This document shows, piece after piece, positions 1 through 8,254 of a stretch of 36,476 nucleotides of DNA. The notes beneath the pieces were generated by a model. That model was not told where the DNA came from. It ran no database searches and worked only from the letters and a program-made list of their open reading frames with translations. Numbering within the stretch: the first letter of the stretch is position 1; each line of letters starts with the position of its first letter. Both the position numbers and the translations under genes were made by a program. Source of the DNA: Planctomycetota bacterium (GTDB taxonomy: Bacteria > Planctomycetota > UBA1135 > UBA2386); the NCBI GenBank assembly GCA_020851075.1, contig JADZDL010000161.1, forward strand, positions 1 to 36,476, read 5' to 3'.

Positions 1-505
1 AGAACGCGATGCCCGCCTCGCGAATCTTGGTCTTGGCCCTGACCAGGCGCTGACTCATCGTCGCGGGGGAAACCAGGAACGCTGGTGCGATGCGGGCCGC
101 GTCCAGGCCGAGCACGACCTGCAGAATCAGCGGCGCGTGCACAACGACGTCGATGGCCGGGTGGGCACAGACGAAGAACAGGCGCAACCGCTCGTCGGGG
201 CATTCGTCAGCCACTTCGAACGCGCTCACTTCGGCCGCCATCGACCGCAAGGTCTCCGAGTGGCGTTCCTGGGTCCGCAGGTGACGCTGATGGTCCAGCA
301 ACCGGTGCTGGGCAGCCTTCAGCAGCCACGCCTCGGGCTTGTCGGGCACACCGTTCTTCGGCCACGTGGCCAGCGCCTCGAGCAGAGCCTCGCCCAACGC
401 ATCCTCGGCGGCCGCCACGTCGCGCGTTCGCGACGACAGGTAGGCGACGAGCCGGCCGTACGCAGTGCGGGCAACGTGCTCGATAGTCTGGTGTGCCTCG
501 TGCAC
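1..505 (-). CDS. ECF-type RNA polymerase sigma factor, ECF42-like (truncated by window edge)
   Basis: Reading the minus strand from a GTG at 505 gives an uninterrupted frame of about 168 residues that runs off the left edge. The N-terminal part has a sigma region 2 pattern (AEDALGEALLEAL, then WLLKAAQHRLLDHQR). After a linker with DERLRLFFVCAHPAI comes a helix-turn-helix like sigma region 4 (ATMSQRLVRAKTKIREA). The DERLRLFF..HPAI linker is typical of the ECF42/DUF6596 sigma group, whose members usually carry a C-terminal TPR-like extension; that part would lie outside the window. The GTG start is 8 bp past the stop of the upstream YCII/DGPF gene, and this pairing is the known context of ECF42 factors. 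The frame stays open upstream, so the exact start is uncertain. No Shine-Dalgarno sequence is clear. Confidence 0.85.
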   Translation of the reverse strand, partial: MHEAHQTIEHVARTAYGRLVAYLSSRTRDVAAAEDALGEALLEALATWPKNGVPDKPEAWLLKAAQHRLLDHQRHLRTQERHSETLRSMAAEVSAFEVADECPDERLRLFFVCAHPAIDVVVHAPLILQVVLGLDAARIAPAFLVSPATMSQRLVRAKTKIREAGIAF

Positions 506-513
506 GCGAGGGC

Positions 514-885
514 TCAGCTGCCGCAGACGGCGTCGTGGAACTCGGTCTCCATCGGCCGCACTTCGACAGCGCCAGTCGCCGCCGCGGGACAACGAGCGGC
601 CCAGGCCAGTGCCGCATCGAGCGACGGCAACTCCAGGATCACGAATCCACCAAGCTGCTCCTTGGCCTCGGCGAACGGGCCGTCCTGCACGAGCCGCTTG
701 CCATCGGAGACACGAACCGTCGTGGCCGTCGCGACGTTCTTCAGCGGCGCGCCGCCAACATAGGCACCCGCATCGAGCAGAGCCTGATGGTAGGTGCGCC
801 ACGCCGCCAGGTAGTCCGCGCGCCGATCCGGGTGGCGCAATTCGAAGTCGGCGGGCGTCTCGTAGATCAGCAGTATGTACTTCAC
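514..885 (-). CDS. YCII-related (DGPF) domain protein
   Basis: A 123-residue cytoplasmic protein starting VKYILLIYET and carrying the DGPFAEAKEQLGGF signature (DGPF at about residues 68-71) that defines DGPF/PhnB-like YCII proteins. These are small ferredoxin-fold dimers with no settled enzymatic role. They are almost always encoded next to ECF42 sigma factors, as here, where the sigma gene follows 8 bp downstream. I chose the GTG start at 885 because the domain normally begins at this M/V-K-Y strand and because AGGA lies about 7 bases upstream. The frame could be extended to an ATG at 987, but those residues look unlike the family. Known for the family: it is expressed together with, or as a target of, the sigma factor. 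The exact signal is not known to me. Confidence 0.9.
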   Translation of the reverse strand: MKYILLIYETPADFELRHPDRRADYLAAWRTYHQALLDAGAYVGGAPLKNVATATTVRVSDGKRLVQDGPFAEAKEQLGGFVILELPSLDAALAWAARCPAAATGAVEVRPMETEFHDAVCGS

Positions 886-1024
886 GGGTCGGTCCTGGTG
901 TGCAGCGGCAGATTCGCCTTGTGGAGCGAAGGCGTTCATGCAACCGGGCATTCGACAGGAATCCAGGGAATCCGTCGGGGGCCCCAAAAGCTGCGGAGCG
1001 ACAGCGTCCCCCGTGATTCGTTAC

Positions 1025-2797
1025 TCAGCGGGGCTTGCCCAGGTCAAGATCGAGCCGCTCCGGCTCGTCGCGACCGACCGTCCAACTCCTCCAGAGGTAG
1101 TGCGTGTCGTCGGGAGTGGCGATTCCAGCCAGGTCGTAGCGCAGGCCCTCATACAGCGGCAGCGTGAACGTGCCATCGGCGCCGCTCTCCGCTAGGACCG
1201 AACCGCCGAGCCCAGTCGCGAGTTCCGCTGGTTCGCCTCCCCTGTCGGCAAACAGGGAGCTTGTCACACGCGCGCCGACCACGGCGTGCCCGTCCTTGTC
1301 GACAACCCGGCCCGGCAACAAACGCACGGGCCGCAGTTCGAGCGAGCACGCGGCCTGTTCCCGACCAATCGAGAAGCCGCGCGTGATTGCGATGCCGTCA
1401 TCCGTCCACGCGACCAACGTGAACTCGCTCTCGCCAGGCACCAGCACGGCGCTGCGGCCGACTCGATCGGTCAGGATCCCACCCAATGCGCGATCGGAGT
1501 CGCCACCCTGGCCCGTGATCAGGGTGATACGCGCGGCGGCCACCGGGGTCCCATCGCGCGTCACGGTCATGACCAGCGGCACCAGTTTGCCCAGATCGAC
1601 GTCGACCTTCGCGCGCTGGTCCGCGGGCGAAAACACCGCAAGCAGCGCCATCGAGTGCAACGGTACGCGACCAAGATCGGGGCGCGGCAAATCCGCAGTG
1701 GCGGCCAGCAGCAGCGCCGGAGACTTCGGATGACGTTGCACGACGAGGTTGCCTTCGGTGTCCGGCTCGGCGATGCGGTGCGCATCAGGCACGATCAAAC
1801 GACTGTTCCCGCTCGTCGCCGGCTGCGTATCACAGACGACGAACTGCTCGAACGGCCGCTTGCCCACATGCAGATGCACCGCGTGTGCGACCCCCTTGCC
1901 GAGCTTCACGGTGATCGCGGGCTTGCCATCCTTTTTGTCGTAGCCAGCCGGAATGTCGACCGTTTCGAGATTGCCAACCGACGCGAAGCCCGGCGCACGC
2001 ACTCCCAGCGCGTAGTTGGACCAGGCAAACCGCGTCGTTGGCCCCGACAAGGGCAGCGTGATGATCGCCTCGCCATTGTCGCCCGTGATGGCGAGCAGAG
2101 CTTCGCGGCTGCTTCGGAGCGCGGTGCCAAGAATCTCCGCACCCGCGACGACCTTGCCGGTCTCGTCAGTGACCCGGATGCGGATGTCGCGGGGCAACTG
2201 CGGCGAATACAACAGTGCGGGCGAACTGCGCAGGTCGATGGTCTCAGCCCATTGTGAGAGCAACTGGTCGCCGCAGCGGACTTCGAGGTGCGCCGAGTCA
2301 CCCGGCAAGGGGGGCAGTAGCCACTCGTCGGCGGTGAGTTCCTGCGCGAACACGATGCTCGGCGTCGTCATCGTGTGAACCTCGGCGAGAATGCGGCCAC
2401 GTGCCCGCCATGGCGCTAGCGACCCAAACGGCACGCGACAACGCAATCGCGGCGCCTTCGCCACAAGCTCGAGCGGCCGGCCGGCGAGGACGCGCTCACG
2501 GGCCCCCGACGCCCGGAACCGATCGCCATCGAGTATCTCGACCGCCCACGCCACGTATTCGCGACCCGGCAGCAACTGCACGAGAAACCGCCCCTTGTCG
2601 TCCGCGGTCCCCTGCACCTCGTCGGGAGTGCCAATACGATCTTCGTTCGGCATCGGCCGCGACAGCAGATGGACCGTGGCGCCGGCCCACGGCTTGCCGT
2701 CTTCGAGCACGACGCTGCCGCGCAGCGGTTCGCGGGGTTCCTGCGCCGTGGCGATGGACAGGGTGAACAGCACCAGCAAGGACGGGAGAGCTCTCAC
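1025..2797 (-). CDS. Secreted protein with carboxypeptidase-regulatory-like repeats
   Basis: A 590-residue predicted exported protein. The start is GTG at 2797 (VRALPSLLVLFTLSIATAQ), which places a clean signal peptide with likely cleavage after ATA. Several beta-sandwich repeats of the carboxypeptidase-regulatory-like type are visible: LRGSVVLEDGKPWAGATVHL near the N-terminus, a RIRVTDETGKVVAGAEI-type repeat in the middle, and PGRVVDKDGHAVVGARV near the C-terminus. There are no catalytic motifs, so it is probably structural, binding or sensory. It is divergent from the sigma-TM-sensor fusion at 2919, whose extracytoplasmic part has the same kind of repeats. A functional link (shared regulation, partner or ligand) is an inference. 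The frame continues upstream past 2797 into sequence antisense to the neighbour; that extension is not credible. Confidence 0.8.
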   Translation of the reverse strand: MRALPSLLVLFTLSIATAQEPREPLRGSVVLEDGKPWAGATVHLLSRPMPNEDRIGTPDEVQGTADDKGRFLVQLLPGREYVAWAVEILDGDRFRASGARERVLAGRPLELVAKAPRLRCRVPFGSLAPWRARGRILAEVHTMTTPSIVFAQELTADEWLLPPLPGDSAHLEVRCGDQLLSQWAETIDLRSSPALLYSPQLPRDIRIRVTDETGKVVAGAEILGTALRSSREALLAITGDNGEAIITLPLSGPTTRFAWSNYALGVRAPGFASVGNLETVDIPAGYDKKDGKPAITVKLGKGVAHAVHLHVGKRPFEQFVVCDTQPATSGNSRLIVPDAHRIAEPDTEGNLVVQRHPKSPALLLAATADLPRPDLGRVPLHSMALLAVFSPADQRAKVDVDLGKLVPLVMTVTRDGTPVAAARITLITGQGGDSDRALGGILTDRVGRSAVLVPGESEFTLVAWTDDGIAITRGFSIGREQAACSLELRPVRLLPGRVVDKDGHAVVGARVTSSLFADRGGEPAELATGLGGSVLAESGADGTFTLPLYEGLRYDLAGIATPDDTHYLWRSWTVGRDEPERLDLDLGKPR

Positions 2798-2918
2798 GGC
2801 ATCAGGATACAGAGCCGCGGGGCGATGGGGTAACGCCGCCACCCGCTGCCTGCGCCCGAATTGGTGGACTCCGTGAGTCCCCGTGCTTGCCCGCGGGGTA
2901 GAGAGAGGCGAAGCACCG
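2798..2918. promoter_or_regulatory. Divergent intergenic region between the secreted repeat protein and sigma fusion 1
   Basis: This 121-bp gap separates two divergent start codons (GTG at 2797 on minus, ATG at 2919 on plus) and must hold the promoters for both, unless one is leaderless or read from further away. A purine-rich GAGAGAGG (2901-2908) lies about 10 bases before the plus-strand ATG and supports that start. I see no convincing -35/-10 pair. If the sigma fusion recognises its own promoter, this is the first place to look. Confidence 0.4.
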
Positions 2919-5381
2919 ATGGCCCACGAGTCCCTTGACGAACTGCTCCAGCAGACTGCGACGCTGCGCCGCCTGGCGCTCGATCTCGTCGGTGAGGCGC
3001 ACGCCGACGACGTGCTGCAGGAAACCGCGATCCAGGCGATGCGCTCGCCGCCAGCCCGGTCGGGGTCCATGATGGGTTGGCTCACGGTCGTGGTCCGTCG
3101 CCTCGCCAGCAAACAACGTCGCGCGGACCGGGTTCGACGGCGGCACGAACTAGAAGCCGTGCGCAGTGATGTGCAGCCCGCCGATCGCAGTATCGAGGAT
3201 GCCGACAGCCTGCGGCGGTTGACCGAGATCGTCACCACGTTGCCCGAGCCGTACCGCGGCACGATCCTCGCCAGATACCTGCGCGACCTGTCGCCGAGTG
3301 AGATTGCGACCGAACGTGGCGAACCAGTGCGCACGGTCAAGACTCGACTCCAACGCGGCCTGGGCATGCTGCGCGAACGACTCGACGAGCGCACCGCGGA
3401 TTGGCGCCCGGGCCTGATTGCGGCATTCGGACTCGAACCCACGACGAAGGTGGCGGTGACAGCAGCGGGAATCCTCCTCATGAACATAACCACGAAGTTC
3501 GTTCTCGCCACCGCTGCGCTGCTGCTCGCTGGCGTGATTGCCTGGCAGTTTGTCGGGCGCGAGGCACCGACGGTGAATGAGCGCGCGCAGGGGCCGGGGC
3601 CGGTCGCGGTGGCGCCTCCTTCCTTGCCGGAGCCGATTGCGAGTGGCCCTCCGGCTCGCGTTGCAGTTCCAGTTGCTCCTGCGGTTCCTTCCGACCCGAA
3701 GGTCGCAGTGGACGGGGCCGTTCGCAGCGATGAGATCGTCGTGCACGCTCTCGATGCCACCACAAACGCACCGATCGAACGGTTTGGCCTGCGCACGGTG
3801 ATCATGCCAAATCAAAACCCGCTGGCACCCGAGAACCCCCTTCTGCACGAGGGGCAACACCCGAAAGGCCGACTCGTGCTGCCCGAAGCGGACTTCGAGC
3901 AACGCACCTTCCAGCTTGAGGACAGCGAACATCGCTATTTGACGAGTCGGTGGTTCACACTGGCAGATGTTGTTCTGCACGATGGCGTGCGCAGGATCGA
4001 AGTGAAGTTGCCGCTGCCGATGGAGGTGACTCTCACAATTGTGCGCGAACACGGTGGTGCACCCGTCGCGGGCACCAAAGTCGAACTCGTGCGCCCGTGG
4101 ATCAACTCGCCCCAAGTCACCGTGCACACCAACGTGCAGACGGCCGAACGCTTCCGCGCCCAGCTCGGTGAGACAGAGATGGTCATGAAGTTCCTCGGTG
4201 GCCGAGGGCTGCTGCTATCGGGTGGCGAGACCGACGCGGCGGGTCGCATTCACTTGCGCGTGCCACCCGACGAAGCGCTAGCGCTGCGTTTGCTTGGTCC
4301 GGGCCATCAGCCCGTAGTTCGACAGCCGTGGCGTGTGCCGGCCTCGACAGAGCCGGCTGACGTAGTCGAAACCGTGACTTCCGGCGGCGTTATCCGGGGT
4401 CGCGTGTTGCCGATCGAGGCGCTGCGAAAGTGGTCCCCAGAATTGCCGAACGCGGAACCCGGCATCAGGTCGCAGTTGTCGCAAGCAAGTCTTGCCGCTG
4501 GTCTGCGGCTGCGGCACAAGGGGAGCGGCGAGACCATCCCCACGGCGCGAATGCCATTCACCCCCCGTACGCCGTTGGCGGCCGATGGCACGTTCGCGGT
4601 CGATGGCTTGAAGGCCGGCGACTGGACTGTCCTGTTTGGCTACCCGTTGCGTGTGCAGGAACTGGAGATCGACCCACGGCTCGTTGGCAAAGCCAACACA
4701 TCTAGCATCGGGCTCGAAAACATGGAGTTTGAACTGTCCACCATTGTCGGACTCACCGACCACGAATTGCGGGTGCTTGACATCGACATCAGCACCTTCA
4801 CACCAGGACAGTTGGACGCGAACGTCACGCGCGACGGCAAGACCGTCAGCGACGGCGCGATGTTGGTCACACCGATCGCCGCGACCAGCGCGCCGCTGCC
4901 GATCCTGCGTTCGTCTCCCAACCTGCGATTCGGCAAGACCGGCCGGATCGTCGCCACTCTGCCACCAGCGCGGTACGCCGCCCGCTGGTCGTTCCAGGGG
5001 AGCCGCGACTTTCCCTACTTGGGGACCTTCGAGGTGCGCAGCGGCGATGTCACGCGAATCGATTTCGTGATCGACACCGTGACACAATCGCTGCGTGTCG
5101 TCGAAAGCGACGGAACGACTGCCGCAAGCGGGCAACTTCAGCTGAACCTGACGCGCGCTGGGGAGCCAGCGAGTTGGTCTGCGTATAGGGTGGTCGACGC
5201 CACGGGCCTTGCAGAGTTCACCGATCTGCCGCGCGACACCGTGCTACAGGTACAGTTCGTTCGCAAGCCAACGCCTCAGCCGGCGGGAACGCTGCCGCCG
5301 CCGACCACGCCGATCGATCTCGGCACCGTGACCGCCGATTCGACGGGTGAGCCCGTTGTGCTGAAGTTGCCGCCTCGCTGA
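2919..5381 (+). CDS. Membrane-tethered ECF sigma factor fused to extracytoplasmic beta-sandwich sensor (fusion 1)
   Basis: A single uninterrupted 820-residue frame. Residues about 5-70 match sigma region 2 (LALDLVGEAHADDVLQETA, then MMGWLTVVVRRLASKQRR). Residues about 97-158 match region 4 (LPEPYRGTILARYL, then a helix-turn-helix with EIATERGEPVRTVKTRLQRG). A hydrophobic helix at about 193-213 (FVLATAALLLAGVIAWQFVG) is followed by a Pro/Val/Ala-rich linker and about 600 residues of beta-rich sequence with repeats such as LTIVREHGGAPVAGTKVEL and GGVIRGRVLP. The predicted topology is cytoplasmic sigma domains, one membrane pass, and an outside sensor. No separate anti-sigma gene is adjacent. 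ATG 2919 is preferred over the in-frame GTG at 2883 because of the purine-rich stretch upstream and because the sigma domain starts there. Fused ECF factors of this general kind are known in planctomycetes; ligand and target genes are unknown. Confidence 0.88.
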   Translation: MAHESLDELLQQTATLRRLALDLVGEAHADDVLQETAIQAMRSPPARSGSMMGWLTVVVRRLASKQRRADRVRRRHELEAVRSDVQPADRSIEDADSLRRLTEIVTTLPEPYRGTILARYLRDLSPSEIATERGEPVRTVKTRLQRGLGMLRERLDERTADWRPGLIAAFGLEPTTKVAVTAAGILLMNITTKFVLATAALLLAGVIAWQFVGREAPTVNERAQGPGPVAVAPPSLPEPIASGPPARVAVPVAPAVPSDPKVAVDGAVRSDEIVVHALDATTNAPIERFGLRTVIMPNQNPLAPENPLLHEGQHPKGRLVLPEADFEQRTFQLEDSEHRYLTSRWFTLADVVLHDGVRRIEVKLPLPMEVTLTIVREHGGAPVAGTKVELVRPWINSPQVTVHTNVQTAERFRAQLGETEMVMKFLGGRGLLLSGGETDAAGRIHLRVPPDEALALRLLGPGHQPVVRQPWRVPASTEPADVVETVTSGGVIRGRVLPIEALRKWSPELPNAEPGIRSQLSQASLAAGLRLRHKGSGETIPTARMPFTPRTPLAADGTFAVDGLKAGDWTVLFGYPLRVQELEIDPRLVGKANTSSIGLENMEFELSTIVGLTDHELRVLDIDISTFTPGQLDANVTRDGKTVSDGAMLVTPIAATSAPLPILRSSPNLRFGKTGRIVATLPPARYAARWSFQGSRDFPYLGTFEVRSGDVTRIDFVIDTVTQSLRVVESDGTTAASGQLQLNLTRAGEPASWSAYRVVDATGLAEFTDLPRDTVLQVQFVRKPTPQPAGTLPPPTTPIDLGTVTADSTGEPVVLKLPPR

Positions 5382-5433
5382 GCGACTCTGCACGGCGCTG
5401 GACAGCAACAAGGGCACCGGCCCTGGATGCGAC

Positions 5434-6714
5434 TCACGGCTGAATACGCAACACAATCCCTGCCCCCAGTGCGCGCTGCAACTCCGCAACGAGCTCCGGC
5501 CCGACAGCGTGCTCCGGGTCTCGGTAGACAACTTCGCGCAGCGACTTGCTGGCCTTCAGCGCCGCGAACGCATTCGCGGTCGGTGCCCAGAGGATGCGAC
5601 GGTCCAAGCCAGGCAACGGGCACGTCAGCACCAACCGCGCAAGCCGTGGCAGACGGGCCAAGAACGCAAGGTCGTCGGGGCACCGGCATTCGAGCTCGCG
5701 AAGATCCTGCTGGTCCCCGATGGCCTTGCACAATTCGACGGTCACATCGCCATACCACGAGAAGGACTCGAGGTGCAGCGCGCCCAGCAGAGTCACGACT
5801 TCGGCGATGGCTGCATCACGGCCTTCCGGCGCGGCACCGCTGGTCTGCAGGTCGAGGCGCCGCAAGCCGCCGAGCCGACGCAGGTCCTTCACCACGGCAG
5901 CATCAACTTCGGCGCCCGACAACTTCACCGAGGTGAGCGTCGACGGCAACTCGGCGAGCACGTGCGGGGCAAGCACACATTCCTGGAGACACAGCTCGCG
6001 CAGCGCCGGCATCGATGCGAGGCGCTTCACCGCCGCCGCGTCCAGGGCCCAGGAAGCAGTCCCATCGCCACGCATGCGGGCGAGAATGTCGGCCTGACCC
6101 ACTCCCGAGAGCGCCAGCGAACGCAGCTTCGTGAGCCCGGTCACCGCCGCAAAACTCTCGGCATCGAGCCCACGGCAGTTCATCAGCCGCAGCTCTTCGA
6201 GATGTTGCGCAGCGGCGAGCGCCGCGATGCCCTTGCTGGTCACCGGAATGAGCGACAGATCGAGCAATCGCAGCGCCGGCCATGTCGCGAGCGCACCCGC
6301 GACCTCGGCATCGAGTGTGAAGTTCTCGTTGATGAACATCACCTTCGCCAGCCGCGCACAACCGGCCAGCTTGCGCAGGTGTTCGGGCGTGAGGTGGCAG
6401 CAGTACGGAACCGTCACTTCCTCGAGCACCGGCAGGGAGGTCAATGCGCTGAACGCCGCAACCGGGCCGCTTTGCCACGCGGCGGTGTCGTCCAAGCCGG
6501 GGTTGATCTGCAGTCGCCGCAGCGCCGGCAGCCGCGCGAGGTGCCGCAGGTCCGCAACCGTAGCCTCCTCCCAGTTGATGTTTGTGGTCGCGGCGTCGAC
6601 CTTGGCGATGGCCGCACCTTCGACGCGCAAGGGCGGCGGCAGCGTGACAGCCTCCTGGGCACGCGCGCCCACGATCGTAGCGAACAGGGCGAACGCGATC
6701 GGGTGGTGCACCAT
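5434..6714 (-). CDS. Exported leucine-rich-repeat protein
   Basis: A 426-residue protein starting MVHHPIAFALFATIVGARAQ, a signal peptide with likely cleavage after ARA. The mature part is built of about 22-28-residue leucine-rich repeats (for example LARLPALRRLQINPGL, LATWPALRLLDLSLIPV, LTKLRSLALSGVG, LASMPALRELCLQECV). Such solenoids bind other proteins; no catalytic domain is visible. It converges with sigma fusion 1 (52-bp gap) and is divergent from the Tat oxidoreductase at 6849. The ATG at 6714 is chosen because it gives the signal peptide directly; the frame runs on upstream with non-coding character. Partner and role are unknown. Confidence 0.82.
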   Translation of the reverse strand: MVHHPIAFALFATIVGARAQEAVTLPPPLRVEGAAIAKVDAATTNINWEEATVADLRHLARLPALRRLQINPGLDDTAAWQSGPVAAFSALTSLPVLEEVTVPYCCHLTPEHLRKLAGCARLAKVMFINENFTLDAEVAGALATWPALRLLDLSLIPVTSKGIAALAAAQHLEELRLMNCRGLDAESFAAVTGLTKLRSLALSGVGQADILARMRGDGTASWALDAAAVKRLASMPALRELCLQECVLAPHVLAELPSTLTSVKLSGAEVDAAVVKDLRRLGGLRRLDLQTSGAAPEGRDAAIAEVVTLLGALHLESFSWYGDVTVELCKAIGDQQDLRELECRCPDDLAFLARLPRLARLVLTCPLPGLDRRILWAPTANAFAALKASKSLREVVYRDPEHAVGPELVAELQRALGAGIVLRIQP

Positions 6715-6848
6715 TTTCGCACGATACGCCGGGATTCGGCAGGCGTGAAGCCCTGGCGCTCTCGACACGCCCAATCGTGCGCTACCAACAGGGCAGACAA
6801 CCACGTTGGCCCAATTGACTCCGCCCAACATTCGCGAACGATGTGGCG

Positions 6849-8237
6849 ATGAGTTCTCAGCAGCCCAACGCCACCACTCGTCGCAGCTTCCTCGCCAGTA
6901 CCGGCACTCTCGCCGCCGCCTCCGTGCTCGCCAGCACAGCCGGCGCGCAGGTCCACGTCGCCGGTAGCGACACGATCCGCATCGCCCTGGTCGGTTGCGG
7001 CGGCCGCGGTGGTGGTGCGGCGACCAACGCTCTCTCGGTGCCAAACGCATCGATTGAACTGGTGGCCGTAGCTGACGTTTTTGAAGGCAAGCCCGAGGCG
7101 ATGGTCGACACGCTGTCGGAGCAGTTTGCGAAGAAGGTGAACGTTCCCAAGGACCACCAGTTCGTGGGCTTTGGTAGTTATCGCAAAGCGATGGACTGTC
7201 TGCGCCCCGGCGACATCGTGATCCTCACGACGCCGCCAGCGTTTCGTTGGGTGCATTACGCGTACGCGATCGAGAAGGGCCTCAACGTATTCATGGAGAA
7301 GCCTGTCAGCGTCGATGGGCCGACCAGCAAGCGCATGCTCGAACTCAACGAGCGCGCCAAGGCAAAGAACCTCAAGGTCGGCGTCGGTCTGATGTCGCGC
7401 CACAACTACGGCATGCGCCAGCTGAAGAAGCGCATCGAAGACGGCGAACTCGGCGACCTGATCCTGCTGCGCGGTTACCGCATGCACGCACCCGCCGCGT
7501 TCTTCCGTTCGCTGCCAAAGCCGCCCGGCATCACCGAACTGATGTACCAGATCCAACGCTTCCACAGCTTCTTGTGGGCCAGCGGCGGCAACTTCAGCGA
7601 CTTCAACATCCACATCGTCGACCACCTGTGCTGGATGAAGGGCGCCTGGCCGATCCGCGCGCAGGCCGTCGGCGGCCGCCATTACCGCGAAAGCAGCGAA
7701 GGTGTCTACATCGACCAGAACTTCGACAGCTACTCGGTCGAGTATTCGTTTGAAGACGGCTCGAAGATGTTCTTCGACGGCCGCTGCATACCGGACTGCA
7801 AGATCCTCTACTCGAGCTTCGCGCACGGCTCCAAGGGTTCTGCCGTCGTTTCACACAGCGGCGACTGCGGCCTGCCGTCGAGCACCTACAAGGGTCAGGT
7901 GATGAACCAGGCCAATCGCATCTGGCAATCGGACATTCCGCAGGCCGAGCAGGATCCCTACCAGAACGAGTGGAACGAGCTCATCGCCGCGATCGCCGCG
8001 GGCAACGACTACAACGAAGTCGACACCGGTGTGAAGACCAGCCTCGTCACCTCGATGGGCCGCATGGCCGCGCACACGGGTCAGGAGATCTCGTATGACG
8101 GCATCCTGAACGGCGATTTCGAGTTTGCGCCGGACGTCGACAAGATGACGTTCGATTCACCCGCGCCGGTGCTCGCGGGGCCCGATGGTAAGTATCCGGT
8201 GCCGATGCCGGGGCAAAAGAAGATGCGCGAGTACTAA
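6849..8237 (+). CDS. Tat-exported Gfo/Idh/MocA-family oxidoreductase
   Basis: A 462-residue NAD(P)-dependent sugar or inositol-type dehydrogenase. A twin-arginine signal (TTRRSFLAST, residues 9-18) leads into a hydrophobic segment. A Rossmann fold follows, with IRIALVGCGGRGGGAATNAL (about 43-62), and the family motif EKP lies at about 150-152 (NVFMEKPVSV). The C-terminal half matches the alpha/beta substrate domain of the family. Planctomycetes carry many paralogues of Tat-targeted Gfo/Idh/MocA proteins, usually linked to breakdown of sugars or polysaccharides outside the cytoplasm, but the substrate cannot be read from sequence. ATG 6849 is used because the upstream in-frame GTG (6843) adds only two residues. 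It converges with sigma fusion 2 and is divergent from the LRR gene. Confidence 0.93.
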   Translation: MSSQQPNATTRRSFLASTGTLAAASVLASTAGAQVHVAGSDTIRIALVGCGGRGGGAATNALSVPNASIELVAVADVFEGKPEAMVDTLSEQFAKKVNVPKDHQFVGFGSYRKAMDCLRPGDIVILTTPPAFRWVHYAYAIEKGLNVFMEKPVSVDGPTSKRMLELNERAKAKNLKVGVGLMSRHNYGMRQLKKRIEDGELGDLILLRGYRMHAPAAFFRSLPKPPGITELMYQIQRFHSFLWASGGNFSDFNIHIVDHLCWMKGAWPIRAQAVGGRHYRESSEGVYIDQNFDSYSVEYSFEDGSKMFFDGRCIPDCKILYSSFAHGSKGSAVVSHSGDCGLPSSTYKGQVMNQANRIWQSDIPQAEQDPYQNEWNELIAAIAAGNDYNEVDTGVKTSLVTSMGRMAAHTGQEISYDGILNGDFEFAPDVDKMTFDSPAPVLAGPDGKYPVPMPGQKKMREY

Positions 8238-8254
8238 GGGCAGCGGCGGGCCGG

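Noticed and set aside
2798..3805. Minus-strand frame that would lengthen the secreted repeat protein by about 336 residues
   Set aside because: It is antisense to the sigma domain of fusion 1, is Arg/Ser-rich with no domain, and would bury the clear signal peptide starting at 2797.
2919..5381. Sigma fusion as a product of frameshift or gene joining error
   Set aside because: The frame is uninterrupted, and a second independent fusion with the same order occurs in the window.
5411..5424. AGGGC/GCCCT hairpin between convergent genes as a terminator
   Set aside because: Only 5 bp of stem and no T-run; not enough to call.
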